Shown here one piece after another: positions 1 to 6,238 of a stretch of DNA of 10,418 nt (position 1 is its first letter; each line of letters opens with the position of its first letter). Origin of the DNA: Planctomycetaceae bacterium (GTDB lineage Bacteria > Planctomycetota > Planctomycetia > Planctomycetales > Planctomycetaceae); contig JAEUIG010000752.1 in the NCBI GenBank assembly GCA_016795125.1, forward strand, positions 1-10,418, in the 5' to 3' direction. A program made the translations under genes and the position numbers. The notes beneath the pieces were generated by a model. It ran no database searches, was not told the DNA's origin, and saw only the letters and a list, made by a program, of their open reading frames with translations.

Positions 1-2
1 CG

Positions 3-647
3 CTGAGCGCCGTGGCGATCGCGTTGCCGCCGGCCGTCGCGCTCGGCTGGTGCCTGGCACGCAGGAGCTTTCCCGGCAAGGCGGCGATCGAGGTGCTGCT
101 GAATCTCCCTCTTGTGCTGCCGCCTGTCGTCACGGGATACCTGCTGCTCGTCACGTTCGGTCGCCGGGGGCCGGTCGGCGCCTGGCTGGAAGAATGGCTC
201 GGATTACGCTTCATTTTTGACTGGAAGGGGGCAGTGCTGGCCGCCGCGATCGTGGGATTCCCGTTGTTCGTGCGGCCGATCCGGCTGGCGTTCGCGAGTG
301 TCGACGAGCGGCTGCTGCAGGCGGCTCGCACACTGGGGGCGACGCCCGCGGATGCCTTTCGCTCCATTGCGCTGCCGCTCGCGCTGCCCGGGATTCTCGC
401 CGGAGCGGTGCTGGCATTCGCGCGCGGGCTGGGCGAATTCGGAGCGACAATCATGATCGCCGGCAACATTCCCGCTGAGACGCAGACAGTGTCCCTGCTG
501 ATTTACTCGTTGCTGGATGCACCGGGGGGAATACAGGCTGCCACTCCGCTGGTCCTGGTCGCGGTCGGCATTGCGGCAGTCGCGCTGCTGGCCGGAGAAT
601 TCCTGGATCGGGCACAGCGACGGCGACTGCTGGGGAGCGGCGCCTGA
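3..647 (+). CDS. modB: Molybdate ABC transporter permease ModB (5' end outside window)
   Basis: Integral membrane subunit that forms the molybdate channel of the ModABC importer in the cytoplasmic membrane. The reading frame is open to the left edge. A GTG at 12 is available, but by recall of E. coli ModB (about 229 residues) some 20 N-terminal residues lie upstream, so the true start is outside. Visible landmarks are the stretch 'FPGKA', the 'LPLVLPPVVTGYLLL' membrane segment, 'GRRGPVGAWL', and the cytoplasmic EAA loop ('AARTLGATPADAF...LPLALPGI') that docks onto ModC, followed by 'FARGLGEFGATI'. These match ModB in order and spacing. Several hydrophobic helices follow to the C-terminus. The stop is three bases before modC, so the two are surely cotranscribed; modA is expected upstream. 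Sulfate/tungstate permeases are related, but the GRRG and GEFGATI segments favour molybdate. Confidence 0.93.
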   Translation: MSAVAIALPPAVALGWCLARRSFPGKAAIEVLLNLPLVLPPVVTGYLLLVTFGRRGPVGAWLEEWLGLRFIFDWKGAVLAAAIVGFPLFVRPIRLAFASVDERLLQAARTLGATPADAFRSIALPLALPGILAGAVLAFARGLGEFGATIMIAGNIPAETQTVSLLIYSLLDAPGGIQAATPLVLVAVGIAAVALLAGEFLDRAQRRRLLGSGA

Positions 648-650
648 AGC

Positions 651-1280
651 ATGCCAGCCCTGGAGTTCGATTGCGAATTCGCATACCGATCCGCGTTCCG
701 GTTGAACCTCGCGTTCGTGAGCGACGCGCGCGTCACGGCTCTCGTCGGTCCGTCCGGATGCGGCAAGACGACGGTGCTCAACATGCTCGCCGGTCTGCTG
801 CGACCGGCTCGCGGTCGCATCGTGATTGGCGACGACGTGGTGTTCGATTCACGTCAACAGATCGACCTGCCTGCCGAACGGCGCGGCATCGGCTACGTGT
901 TTCAGGACTACCAGCTCTTCCCGCATCTGAGCGTGGAGCAGAACCTGCGGTACGGTCAGCGGCGCTCTGTCGCCGCAGGGATGGATTTCGACCACATCAT
1001 TCAGGTCTTGCAGCTGCAGCCATTTCTGCAGCACCGGCCGGCCGAGCTGAGCGGCGGGCAGAAGCAGCGCGTCGCGCTGGGGCGCGCCATATTGCGGGGA
1101 CCGCGATGGCTACTGCTGGATGAACCGCTGTCGGCCGTCGATCCCGCGCATCGCGCGGAGCTGCGCCAGTTTCTGGCAACGCTGCTGGAGGAGGCCGGCG
1201 TGCCGGCGGTGCTCGTCAGCCATGACGCAGAAAGCATCCAGACGCTGGCCGGCCACGTCGTCGCCATGCCGCCCGGCTGA
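651..1280 (+). CDS. modC: Molybdate ABC transporter ATPase ModC, short form without the MOP domain
   Basis: ATP-hydrolysing subunit that powers the ModB channel from the cytoplasmic side. All ABC ATPase motifs are present in order: Walker A GPSGCGKTT (residues 33-41), Q-loop 'VFQDYQLFP' with Gln85, signature LSGGQ (133-137), Walker B 'LLLDE' with catalytic Glu158, D-loop SAVD (161-164) and the switch His191. The 'RGIGYVFQDYQLFPHL' segment is typical of ModC. The protein has 209 residues, against about 350 for E. coli ModC, and ends right after the H-loop strand. The C-terminal molybdate-binding MOP (TOBE) domain is therefore absent, not frameshifted: the stop is clean and no MOP-like sequence follows. 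The ATG lies 3 bases after the modB stop; a GGGGAG at 632-637 is a somewhat distant ribosome site. Confidence 0.9.
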   Translation: MPALEFDCEFAYRSAFRLNLAFVSDARVTALVGPSGCGKTTVLNMLAGLLRPARGRIVIGDDVVFDSRQQIDLPAERRGIGYVFQDYQLFPHLSVEQNLRYGQRRSVAAGMDFDHIIQVLQLQPFLQHRPAELSGGQKQRVALGRAILRGPRWLLLDEPLSAVDPAHRAELRQFLATLLEEAGVPAVLVSHDAESIQTLAGHVVAMPPG

Positions 1281-1387
1281 GCACCTGGCGGAAACGGCCT
1301 CGGCGCGGTGTTCGGCTCGCGCCGACTGGCGTCCGGAACCCCGCCGGCAGTTGGACGCAAGCAGCGTCCCGGAAAAGCCTTGAGAAG

Positions 1388-1460
1388 TGGAGGATAGGGG
1401 ACTCGAACCCCTGACCTTCTGGCTGCCAGCCAGACGCTCTCCCAGCTGAGCTAATCCCCC
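1388..1460 (-). tRNA. tRNA with anticodon GCC (Gly) on an alanine-like acceptor stem
   Basis: A complete 73-nt cloverleaf on the minus strand: acceptor GGGGGAT/ATCCTCC, D-arm GCTC-AGCTGGGA-GAGC, anticodon arm TCTGG-CTGCCAG-CCAGA, five-base variable loop AGGTC, T-arm AGGGG-TTCGAGT-CCCCT, discriminator A73. No CCA is encoded. Loop positions 34-36 read GCC, which decodes the glycine codon GGC. The acceptor stem has G1-C72, G2-C71, a G3-U70 wobble and A73. The wobble plus A73 is the classical identity set for alanyl-tRNA synthetase, whereas E. coli-type glycyl tRNAs carry C2-G71 and U73. The body (GGGGxATTAGCTCAGCTGGGAGAGC) also resembles bacterial tRNA-Ala. Glycine is the call from the anticodon; what it is charged with is open. 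It is convergent with modBC. I see no convincing promoter upstream. Confidence 0.9.
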
Positions 1461-1462
1461 TT

Positions 1463-1842
1463 GGGAGTGGACTCACGCAGAACTGCGTGCGTCCCATCAG
1501 TTTTCGGCAGACGGCCGCAGCGGCATGAGCCGATCTGTTGGTGCCGCCGTTAAAATCGGCAACCTGCGGTCGAGCCGGAGAGTATCGGGCGGCCCGCGCG
1601 GGTGTCAAGACTCCGGAATTCGACAGGCTCGATCCCCGGGAGGTTCGGCTGGATCGGTCATGGAACCAGCTGCCACCGACGATTTCGGCCCAACATCGCT
1701 GCTTCGCGACGCGTACGTGGTGCGGCGCTCCGTCTGCGTGCATTGCCGGGAATTGCATTCATGGCGACGAGCGATCCTGTGTGCTTCCTCCCTGTCCCCT
1801 GACGCGACCGATCGCTTGACGATCGGCCTTCGGAGATGTGCC
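1463..1842. other. Gene-free stretch between the tRNA and the 527-residue protein
   Basis: About 380 bases between two divergently transcribed genes. An ATG at 1525 is in frame with the downstream protein, but the 106 codons it would add look like non-coding sequence: no hydrophobic or conserved pattern, and the real signal-anchor begins at 1843. Two small dyads are visible: CACGCAG-AA-CTGCGTG at 1474-1489, just upstream of the tRNA, and CCGATCG-CTTGA-CGATCGG at 1808-1826, just before the ribosome site of the next gene. Promoters for both flanking genes should be here, but I cannot identify them by eye. Confidence 0.5.
1808..1826 (+). promoter_or_regulatory. Perfect dyad in the leader of the 527-residue protein
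   Basis: The arms CCGATCG and CGATCGG are perfect complements around a CTTGA centre and end 5 bases before the GGAG at 1832-1835. In RNA this is a 7-bp hairpin next to the ribosome site; in DNA it could be an operator. Function is inferred from position only. Confidence 0.35.
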
Positions 1843-3426
1843 GTGCCCAGTGCTGCTCCCCCCGCTGAGAAAGAGTCGCGCGGCAAACTACGACTGCTGA
1901 TCGGCGGATTCGTCCTGCTGAACGTGCTGGTCTTCGGCCGCCTGGCTTGGTTCTGGTACTTGTCCGAACCGGCGCGCCAAATCACGGTCGGTCCCGAAAC
2001 GACCGTCCTCGAGAGCCCGCTGAAAGCTGATGGCACGGTCGACTTCGTCGCCGGTCTCAACGAGCGTGTGTCGCAGGGCGTCACGCCGGAGAACAACGCC
2101 GTGGCGCTGCTGGCGCGCGCGTATGACCCCCGGGTGATCGCCGACGCAGTCAGCAGCCGGTACTACGACCTGCTGCAGATTCCCGTGCCCCCGGCCGACC
2201 GGCAATGCCTGGTCGGTGAGAGCAACTTCTTCACGCAGCGCAATCCGCCGGGCACACCAGCAAACCCGGACGCACAACAGGCATTCAGCGAGCAACGTGG
2301 AACCGCCTCGTCGCGCCCCTGGACGCGCTCGGAATTCCCCGAGATCGCCGCCATGCTCGATCAGAACGCAGCGCCCCTCGCGCTCGTCGTCGAAGCCAGC
2401 CGCCGCGAGCGGTATTACTCTCCGCTGCTCTCGTCCGATCCCAGCAACTCGATGATCACCATTCTGCTCTCCATCGAGCAGGAGCAGCGTGAGGCCGCTC
2501 GGCAGCTCACGGCGCGGGCCATGCTCAAACTGGGTGAAGGCGACCCGGCCGGCGCCTGGGAGGACCTGCTGGCGACCCATCGCCTGGGGCGACTGACGGG
2601 GCAATGTCCCTTCATGATCGGCGCGCTCGTGTCGATCGCCATCGAAGCAATTGCCTGCGAAGCGGACAAGGCATTGATCGCCAGCCCGGCCCTGACCGCC
2701 GTTCAGGCGCGACAGTGCCTGCAGGACCTGCAGAACCTGCCGCCCCTCCCTTCCATCGCCAATCAGTTGGACTTTGCCGAGCGACTCAGCCTGCTGGATG
2801 TCACACTGCAGCTGGCACGCGACCCGTCGCAGATCGCGTCATTCTCGGATTCTCCGGTCCCCTCCCCGGGCCTCAGCGGCGCGATCGACTGGAACATCGC
2901 GCTGACACTGGTGAACGACGAGATCGACAACGCCGTCGCCGTGATGCGTGAGCCGGACGTCGCGAAACGCGCCGCACGACTTCAGGAAATGAACGACAGT
3001 CTCCACGCGCATCGAGGCAAGTCGCCTGCCGGCATGGGAGTACGATCGTTTCTCGGCAATCGTACAAGCGCCAGTCGCGACATGGGTTGGTCGATTCTGA
3101 CGATGTTCATGCCCGCCGCCGAACAGGCGATCAACGCGGAAACGCGTGCCCACGCTCGCGAGCAGCTCTTTCTCACCGGATTTGCGCTGGCCGTTTATCA
3201 ACGGGACAGCGGCGCCTATCCCGAAACACTCGCTGCGCTGGTCCCCGAACTGCTGCCGACAGCCCCGATCGATCCGTGGAGCGGCAAGGAGCTGATTTAC
3301 CGCCGCACCGAGACGGGGTTCATCGCCTACAGCGTGTGGGACGATATGCGGGACAACGGCGGGATCGACTTTTCCACCCAGCAAGGCGCCCCGGGGGACC
3401 TCGTCCTGGAGATCAGCGGCCCCTGA
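1843..3426 (+). CDS. Membrane-anchored protein of unknown function, planctomycete type
   Basis: Start chosen at GTG 1843, preceded by GGAG at 1832-1835 with 7-base spacing; this gives 527 residues. An in-frame ATG at 1525 would add an unconvincing 106-residue tail. A short charged N-terminus (with KLR just before the helix) precedes one hydrophobic helix at about 17-40, so it is an inner-membrane signal anchor with the bulk presumably outside the cytoplasm. Residues 80-330 are mostly predicted helical, with 'LTARAMLKLGEGDPAGAWEDLLATHRLGR' type repeats (about 222-250) reminiscent of TPR-like helical pairs. The C-terminal 70 residues carry 'GAYPETLAALVPELLP' (458-473), 'DPWSGKEL' (477-484) and 'YSVWDDMRDNGG' (496-507). 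This tail is very common in planctomycete hypothetical proteins and recalls the C-terminus of type II pseudopilin GspG. I do not know its function. It is followed after 20-110 bases by the endonuclease V fusion. Confidence 0.85.
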   Translation: MPSAAPPAEKESRGKLRLLIGGFVLLNVLVFGRLAWFWYLSEPARQITVGPETTVLESPLKADGTVDFVAGLNERVSQGVTPENNAVALLARAYDPRVIADAVSSRYYDLLQIPVPPADRQCLVGESNFFTQRNPPGTPANPDAQQAFSEQRGTASSRPWTRSEFPEIAAMLDQNAAPLALVVEASRRERYYSPLLSSDPSNSMITILLSIEQEQREAARQLTARAMLKLGEGDPAGAWEDLLATHRLGRLTGQCPFMIGALVSIAIEAIACEADKALIASPALTAVQARQCLQDLQNLPPLPSIANQLDFAERLSLLDVTLQLARDPSQIASFSDSPVPSPGLSGAIDWNIALTLVNDEIDNAVAVMREPDVAKRAARLQEMNDSLHAHRGKSPAGMGVRSFLGNRTSASRDMGWSILTMFMPAAEQAINAETRAHAREQLFLTGFALAVYQRDSGAYPETLAALVPELLPTAPIDPWSGKELIYRRTETGFIAYSVWDDMRDNGGIDFSTQQGAPGDLVLEISGP

Positions 3427-3539
3427 ACCTGTCGCACTCGATCGGGATGGCGAGGTTCCCGCCGAGCCACGGAGTCCATCAGCCGCCGATTTCAACGCGT
3501 GACGCTGAAGACCCGGCACTTCACATCTACAATCATGGT

Positions 3540-4547
3540 GTGCATCGCGACGCGTTTCTCTCGCTCCTCGACGTCAATCTGCCGGCCGAATTGTGGCGGC
3601 TCATCGCCCAGGTTCCGCGCGGCTGCGTGACGACCTACGGCGCTCTCGCCGACGCACTCGGCGACCGCGTCGCAGCCCGCTGGGTCGGCGAACTGCTGAT
3701 GGACCACGCTCACGATGTCGACTGTCCGTGTCATCGCGTCGTCCGCCGCAATGGCGAGCCGGGCTTGTATATTGCCGGGGGCGCAGCCGCGAAACTGTCG
3801 CGGCTGGCGTCCGAAGGAATTCCGATCGAACACGGCCGGGCCTCACTGGAACGGCATTTCGCCGGGTTCCAAAGCGCGGCGCCGCTGCGCGGTCTCAAGG
3901 AGTTTCAGCAGCAAGTGCCGGCGCGCCTCGACCTCAGATGTTTCGACGGAACCGTCCGCCGAATCGCGGCTCTCGACATGGCGTATGTTTCATCCAGTAC
4001 GGCCGTGGCGGTTGGAGTCATCGCCGATGCCACGTCTTTGGAGACGATGTCGACTCTGACAATCACCTCGCCGGTCATGTTCCCGTATATCTCCGGCTAT
4101 CTCGCATTCCGCGAGCTGCCCGCGCTGCTGTCGCTGTGGAAACAGATGCAGTCCGCAGCGCCGGCCGCCGATGTCGTCCTGATCGATGGCAACGGCTCAC
4201 TGCATCCGAGAAGAGCCGGCATCGCCGCCTGCTTCGGACTGCTCACCGACGTGCCCACCATCGGCATCGGCAAGTCGCTGTTGTGCGGGAGGGTTGATGT
4301 CGCAGGCTTGCGCGTCGGCGACACGCGGCCGGTCATCGATCGTGACGAGCTGATCGGCCTCGCCGTGAAGTCGGCGGACCGTTCGCGGCCAATTTTCGTC
4401 TCGGCCGGCAACTACGTCGACATTCCGCAGGCGGCGCAGCTCGTTCAGCGGATGTTCGCCGGCCATCGCCTCCCCGAGCCGCTGCACCAGGCCGACCGAC
4501 TCACGAAACAGCGCGTCCGCGAACTGCGCATGCCGTCCAGTTCCTGA
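3540..4547 (+). CDS. nfi: Fusion of alkylguanine-DNA alkyltransferase-like domain and endonuclease V
   Basis: Predicted two-part DNA repair protein of 335 residues. Residues about 14-97 match the C-terminal domain of O6-alkylguanine transferases: 'PRGCVTTYG' (26-34), the Arg finger Arg47 in AARWVG, PCHRVV with acceptor Cys64 and His65, Tyr77, and Glu92 in 'SEG'. The Asn that bridges the catalytic triad in human MGMT (Asn137) aligns with His56. Residues about 115-330 are endonuclease V, which nicks DNA or RNA 3' of deoxyinosine/inosine. Metal ligands Asp146 (ALDMAY), Glu192 (AFRELP) and Asp216 (LIDGNG) are intact, as are HPRR (222-225), 'PTIGIGKS' (239-246) and 'RLPEP' (310-314). The wedge motif PYIP reads PYIS. 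Asp319 aligns with the E. coli Asp and not the Thermotoga His. The start is uncertain: GTG 3540 fits the domain but has no ribosome site; ATG 3447 would add 31 residues. Confidence 0.92.
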   Translation: MHRDAFLSLLDVNLPAELWRLIAQVPRGCVTTYGALADALGDRVAARWVGELLMDHAHDVDCPCHRVVRRNGEPGLYIAGGAAAKLSRLASEGIPIEHGRASLERHFAGFQSAAPLRGLKEFQQQVPARLDLRCFDGTVRRIAALDMAYVSSSTAVAVGVIADATSLETMSTLTITSPVMFPYISGYLAFRELPALLSLWKQMQSAAPAADVVLIDGNGSLHPRRAGIAACFGLLTDVPTIGIGKSLLCGRVDVAGLRVGDTRPVIDRDELIGLAVKSADRSRPIFVSAGNYVDIPQAAQLVQRMFAGHRLPEPLHQADRLTKQRVRELRMPSSS

Positions 4548-4548
4548 T

Positions 4549-4573
4549 CCGCAACCTGCACGCGTGCGGTTTT
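4549..4573 (+). terminator. Possible weak terminator after the endonuclease V fusion
   Basis: Two bases after the stop, CCGCA (4549-4553) can pair with TGCGG (4565-4569), with a GCACGCGTGC palindrome in the loop, followed by TTTT. The stem is short, so this is only a plausible terminator in the 32-base gap between convergent genes. Confidence 0.35.
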
Positions 4574-4579
4574 GCAACT

Positions 4580-5074
4580 TCATTCCGCCGGCGGCTTCGC
4601 GCGCGCGTCTAGAAAAGACTGCAGCATGATCTGCGCCGCCAGCTTGTCGAGCCGCGCCTTCCGTTGCTTCTTGGTGAATCCTGCATCCATCAGCAGCAGC
4701 TCGGCCGAAGCGGTCGTCATCCGCTCGTCATGAAACACGACCGGCAGCCCGGTGACGGCGGACGCCCACTCGCCGAAGTCCCGCGCCTCGTGGGCTTTCC
4801 CCCCTTCATCGCCGCTGCGCAGATGAATCGGCAGCCCGACGACAAGTCCCACCGCCCGGTAGTCGATTGCCAGCTGCGCCAGCCAGTCGGCATCGAGCCG
4901 ATCGCTCCGCAGTGTGTAATTCTCGAGCGGGCTGGCCATGTTCTGTTCGTAAGTCGAGATTGCCGTCCCGACTCGATGCGTCCCGTAATCCAGCCCCAGC
5001 AGCCGCCCCGCCTCAGGAACCGCTGCCGTCGCTCGCTTGCCGGTTTCGCCAACCGGGTCACAGGAATCGCTCAT
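4580..5074 (-). CDS. ruvX: RuvX/YqgF-family putative RNase H-fold nuclease
   Basis: Small RNase H-like protein of the RuvX (YqgF) family, 164 residues, usual family length about 140-160. Family work links it to 16S rRNA 5' maturation and to resolution of recombination intermediates; it acts in the cytoplasm. Three acidic sites are visible: Asp29 in 'GLDYGTHRVG', Asp116 in 'FHDERMTT', and Asp143 in 'RLDKLAAQIML'. The strand 'GLVVGLP' (76-82) and the loop 'SGDEGGKA' (87-94) are also characteristic. The ATG at 5074 is chosen because GGGAG lies 7 bases upstream; the GTG at 5080 is too close to that site. The first 25 residues are a poorly conserved extension. The gene starts inside the last codons of manC (17-base overlap), so the two are translationally coupled. 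Confidence 0.93.
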   Translation of the reverse strand: MSDSCDPVGETGKRATAAVPEAGRLLGLDYGTHRVGTAISTYEQNMASPLENYTLRSDRLDADWLAQLAIDYRAVGLVVGLPIHLRSGDEGGKAHEARDFGEWASAVTGLPVVFHDERMTTASAELLLMDAGFTKKQRKARLDKLAAQIMLQSFLDARAKPPAE

Positions 5075-6134
5075 CCCCACGCTCCCTCAATGCATCAATC
5101 AGCTTCCGGATCGCTTCCTCATCGCCACGCCGTGCGACCAGCGTCGCATCCGGCGTGTGCACGACGATGCAGTCTTCCAGGCCCAGCGTGGCGACAAGAT
5201 GATCGCCGCTGGTGCGCACGATGCAGTTCTTCGTCCCCACGCCCCGATGCAGCCCGATCACCGTGTTGCCCTGCTCGTCAATGCCATGCTGCCGCGCCAG
5301 CGCCTGCCAGCTTCCCAGGTCGTCCCACGTGTAGGGAGCTTCGAGGACCACGCTGCCCGGTTCCCGTTCCAGCACGGCATAGTCGATCGACACGGACCGC
5401 ATTTGAGGAAACTCGGCGGCGATCACGCCGTCGGCCTGGGGAGTTCCGAGGCTGGCAGCGATCGATTTCAGCCGCGCGTGCATGTCCGGCTCGTGCTTCT
5501 CCAGCAACGCGAGGATTCGATCCGCGCGCCACACGAAGATGCCGCAGTTCCAGTAGAACCGCCCGGACGCGACGTATTGCTCGGCGACTTCGAGGACCGG
5601 CTTTTCGCGAAACGTCGCCACCGCATAGGCGCCCGCTGTCGCATTGCCGATCGGTGCACCGCGTTCGATGTACCCGAACCCGGTCGCCGGATACGTCGGC
5701 CGCACCCCGAACAACAGCAGCCTGCGGGGATCGTCCTGCACGAGCGACTGGGCCGTCGCCAGCGCCTCCCGGAAAACCGCATCCGGCTGAATCAAATGGT
5801 CCGAGGGGAGTACCGCCATGACGGCGTCGCGGTCGGCATGCAGCAGATGCACTGCCGCCAGGCCGATGCACGGCGCCGTGTTCCGCGCACACGGCTCGAC
5901 CAGGACGCGCGCGCCCGGCACTCCGCTGAGCTGTTCGCGCGCCAGGTCCGCCTGCAGCGCATTGGTCACGACCCACTGCCGCTCGGCGGGAATCAGCGGC
6001 CGACACCGCGCACTTGTCTGCTGGAGCAGCGTCTGCTCCCCGGCCAGCGGCAGGAACTGCTTCGGCACGCTGCGCCGGCTCTCCGGCCAGAACCGCGTCC
6101 CGCTTCCCCCCGCCATGATCACTGCATGCAACAT
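5058..6134 (-). CDS. manC: Mannose-1-phosphate guanylyltransferase ManC (single-domain)
   Basis: Makes GDP-mannose from mannose-1-phosphate and GTP in the cytoplasm, the donor for mannosylated polysaccharides and the precursor of GDP-fucose. The nucleotidyltransferase signature GGSGTRFWP is at 9-17, with Lys25 in PKQF, EPCARNTAP at 80-88, PSDH at 110-113, ATGFGYIERG at 150-159, FREKP at 175-179, 'NCGIFVW' at 196-202, 'SIDYAVLE' at 249-256 and WDDLGSW at 270-276. The length of 358 residues fits the monofunctional enzyme; the isomerase (cupin) half of the long AlgA-type proteins is absent. The start is the only sensible ATG, directly before the conserved 'HAVIMAGG' strand, but no ribosome site precedes it. 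The gene lies 104 bases after the UAP-type gene and overlaps ruvX, so an operon is likely. Confidence 0.95.
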   Translation of the reverse strand: MLHAVIMAGGSGTRFWPESRRSVPKQFLPLAGEQTLLQQTSARCRPLIPAERQWVVTNALQADLAREQLSGVPGARVLVEPCARNTAPCIGLAAVHLLHADRDAVMAVLPSDHLIQPDAVFREALATAQSLVQDDPRRLLLFGVRPTYPATGFGYIERGAPIGNATAGAYAVATFREKPVLEVAEQYVASGRFYWNCGIFVWRADRILALLEKHEPDMHARLKSIAASLGTPQADGVIAAEFPQMRSVSIDYAVLEREPGSVVLEAPYTWDDLGSWQALARQHGIDEQGNTVIGLHRGVGTKNCIVRTSGDHLVATLGLEDCIVVHTPDATLVARRGDEEAIRKLIDALRERGDERFL

Positions 6135-6156
6135 CGTTGGAAAATCCGAAATTTGA

Positions 6157-6235
6157 AGCGGTCAGCTGTCAGCCTTCAGCAGTCAGTTCAAGAGCAGCGG
6201 ACTTCGACTCGTCCCCTGTCTGACGGCTGACCGCT
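6157..6235. repeat. Heptad-repeat cluster with inverted ends between UAP and manC
   Basis: Seven-base units GTCAGCT, GTCAGCC, TTCAGCA and GTCAGTT run from 6161 to 6188. The opposite end (6220-6235) has complementary units, so AGCGGTCAGCTGTCAG (6157-6172) and CTGACGGCTGACCGCT (6220-6235) form 16-base arms with one mismatch (a G-U in RNA). It sits between the UAP stop and the manC start and could fold in the mRNA. Confidence 0.75.
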
Positions 6236-6238
6236 AAC

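Noticed and set aside
1281..1387. Molybdenum cofactor riboswitch or ModE site near modBC
   Set aside because: The gap after modC holds no recognisable conserved pattern, and any operator would be upstream of the operon, outside the window.
1525..1842. N-terminal extension of the 527-residue protein from ATG 1525
   Set aside because: The extension has no family-like sequence, while GTG 1843 has GGAG at the proper distance and is directly followed by a classical signal anchor.
3087..3539. Upstream extension of the endonuclease V fusion frame
   Set aside because: It overlaps the conserved end of the preceding protein in another frame; real homology starts after 3540 (or at most 3447).
4664..5821. 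A 385-codon open frame on the + strand
   Set aside because: Antisense to ruvX and manC, both well supported; the second half is an Arg/Ser/Pro-rich low-complexity translation.
5037..6230. A 397-codon open frame on the + strand
   Set aside because: It lies antisense to manC, whose motifs are all intact; the product is rich in Arg, His and Gln with no recognisable motif, typical of a GC-rich shadow frame.
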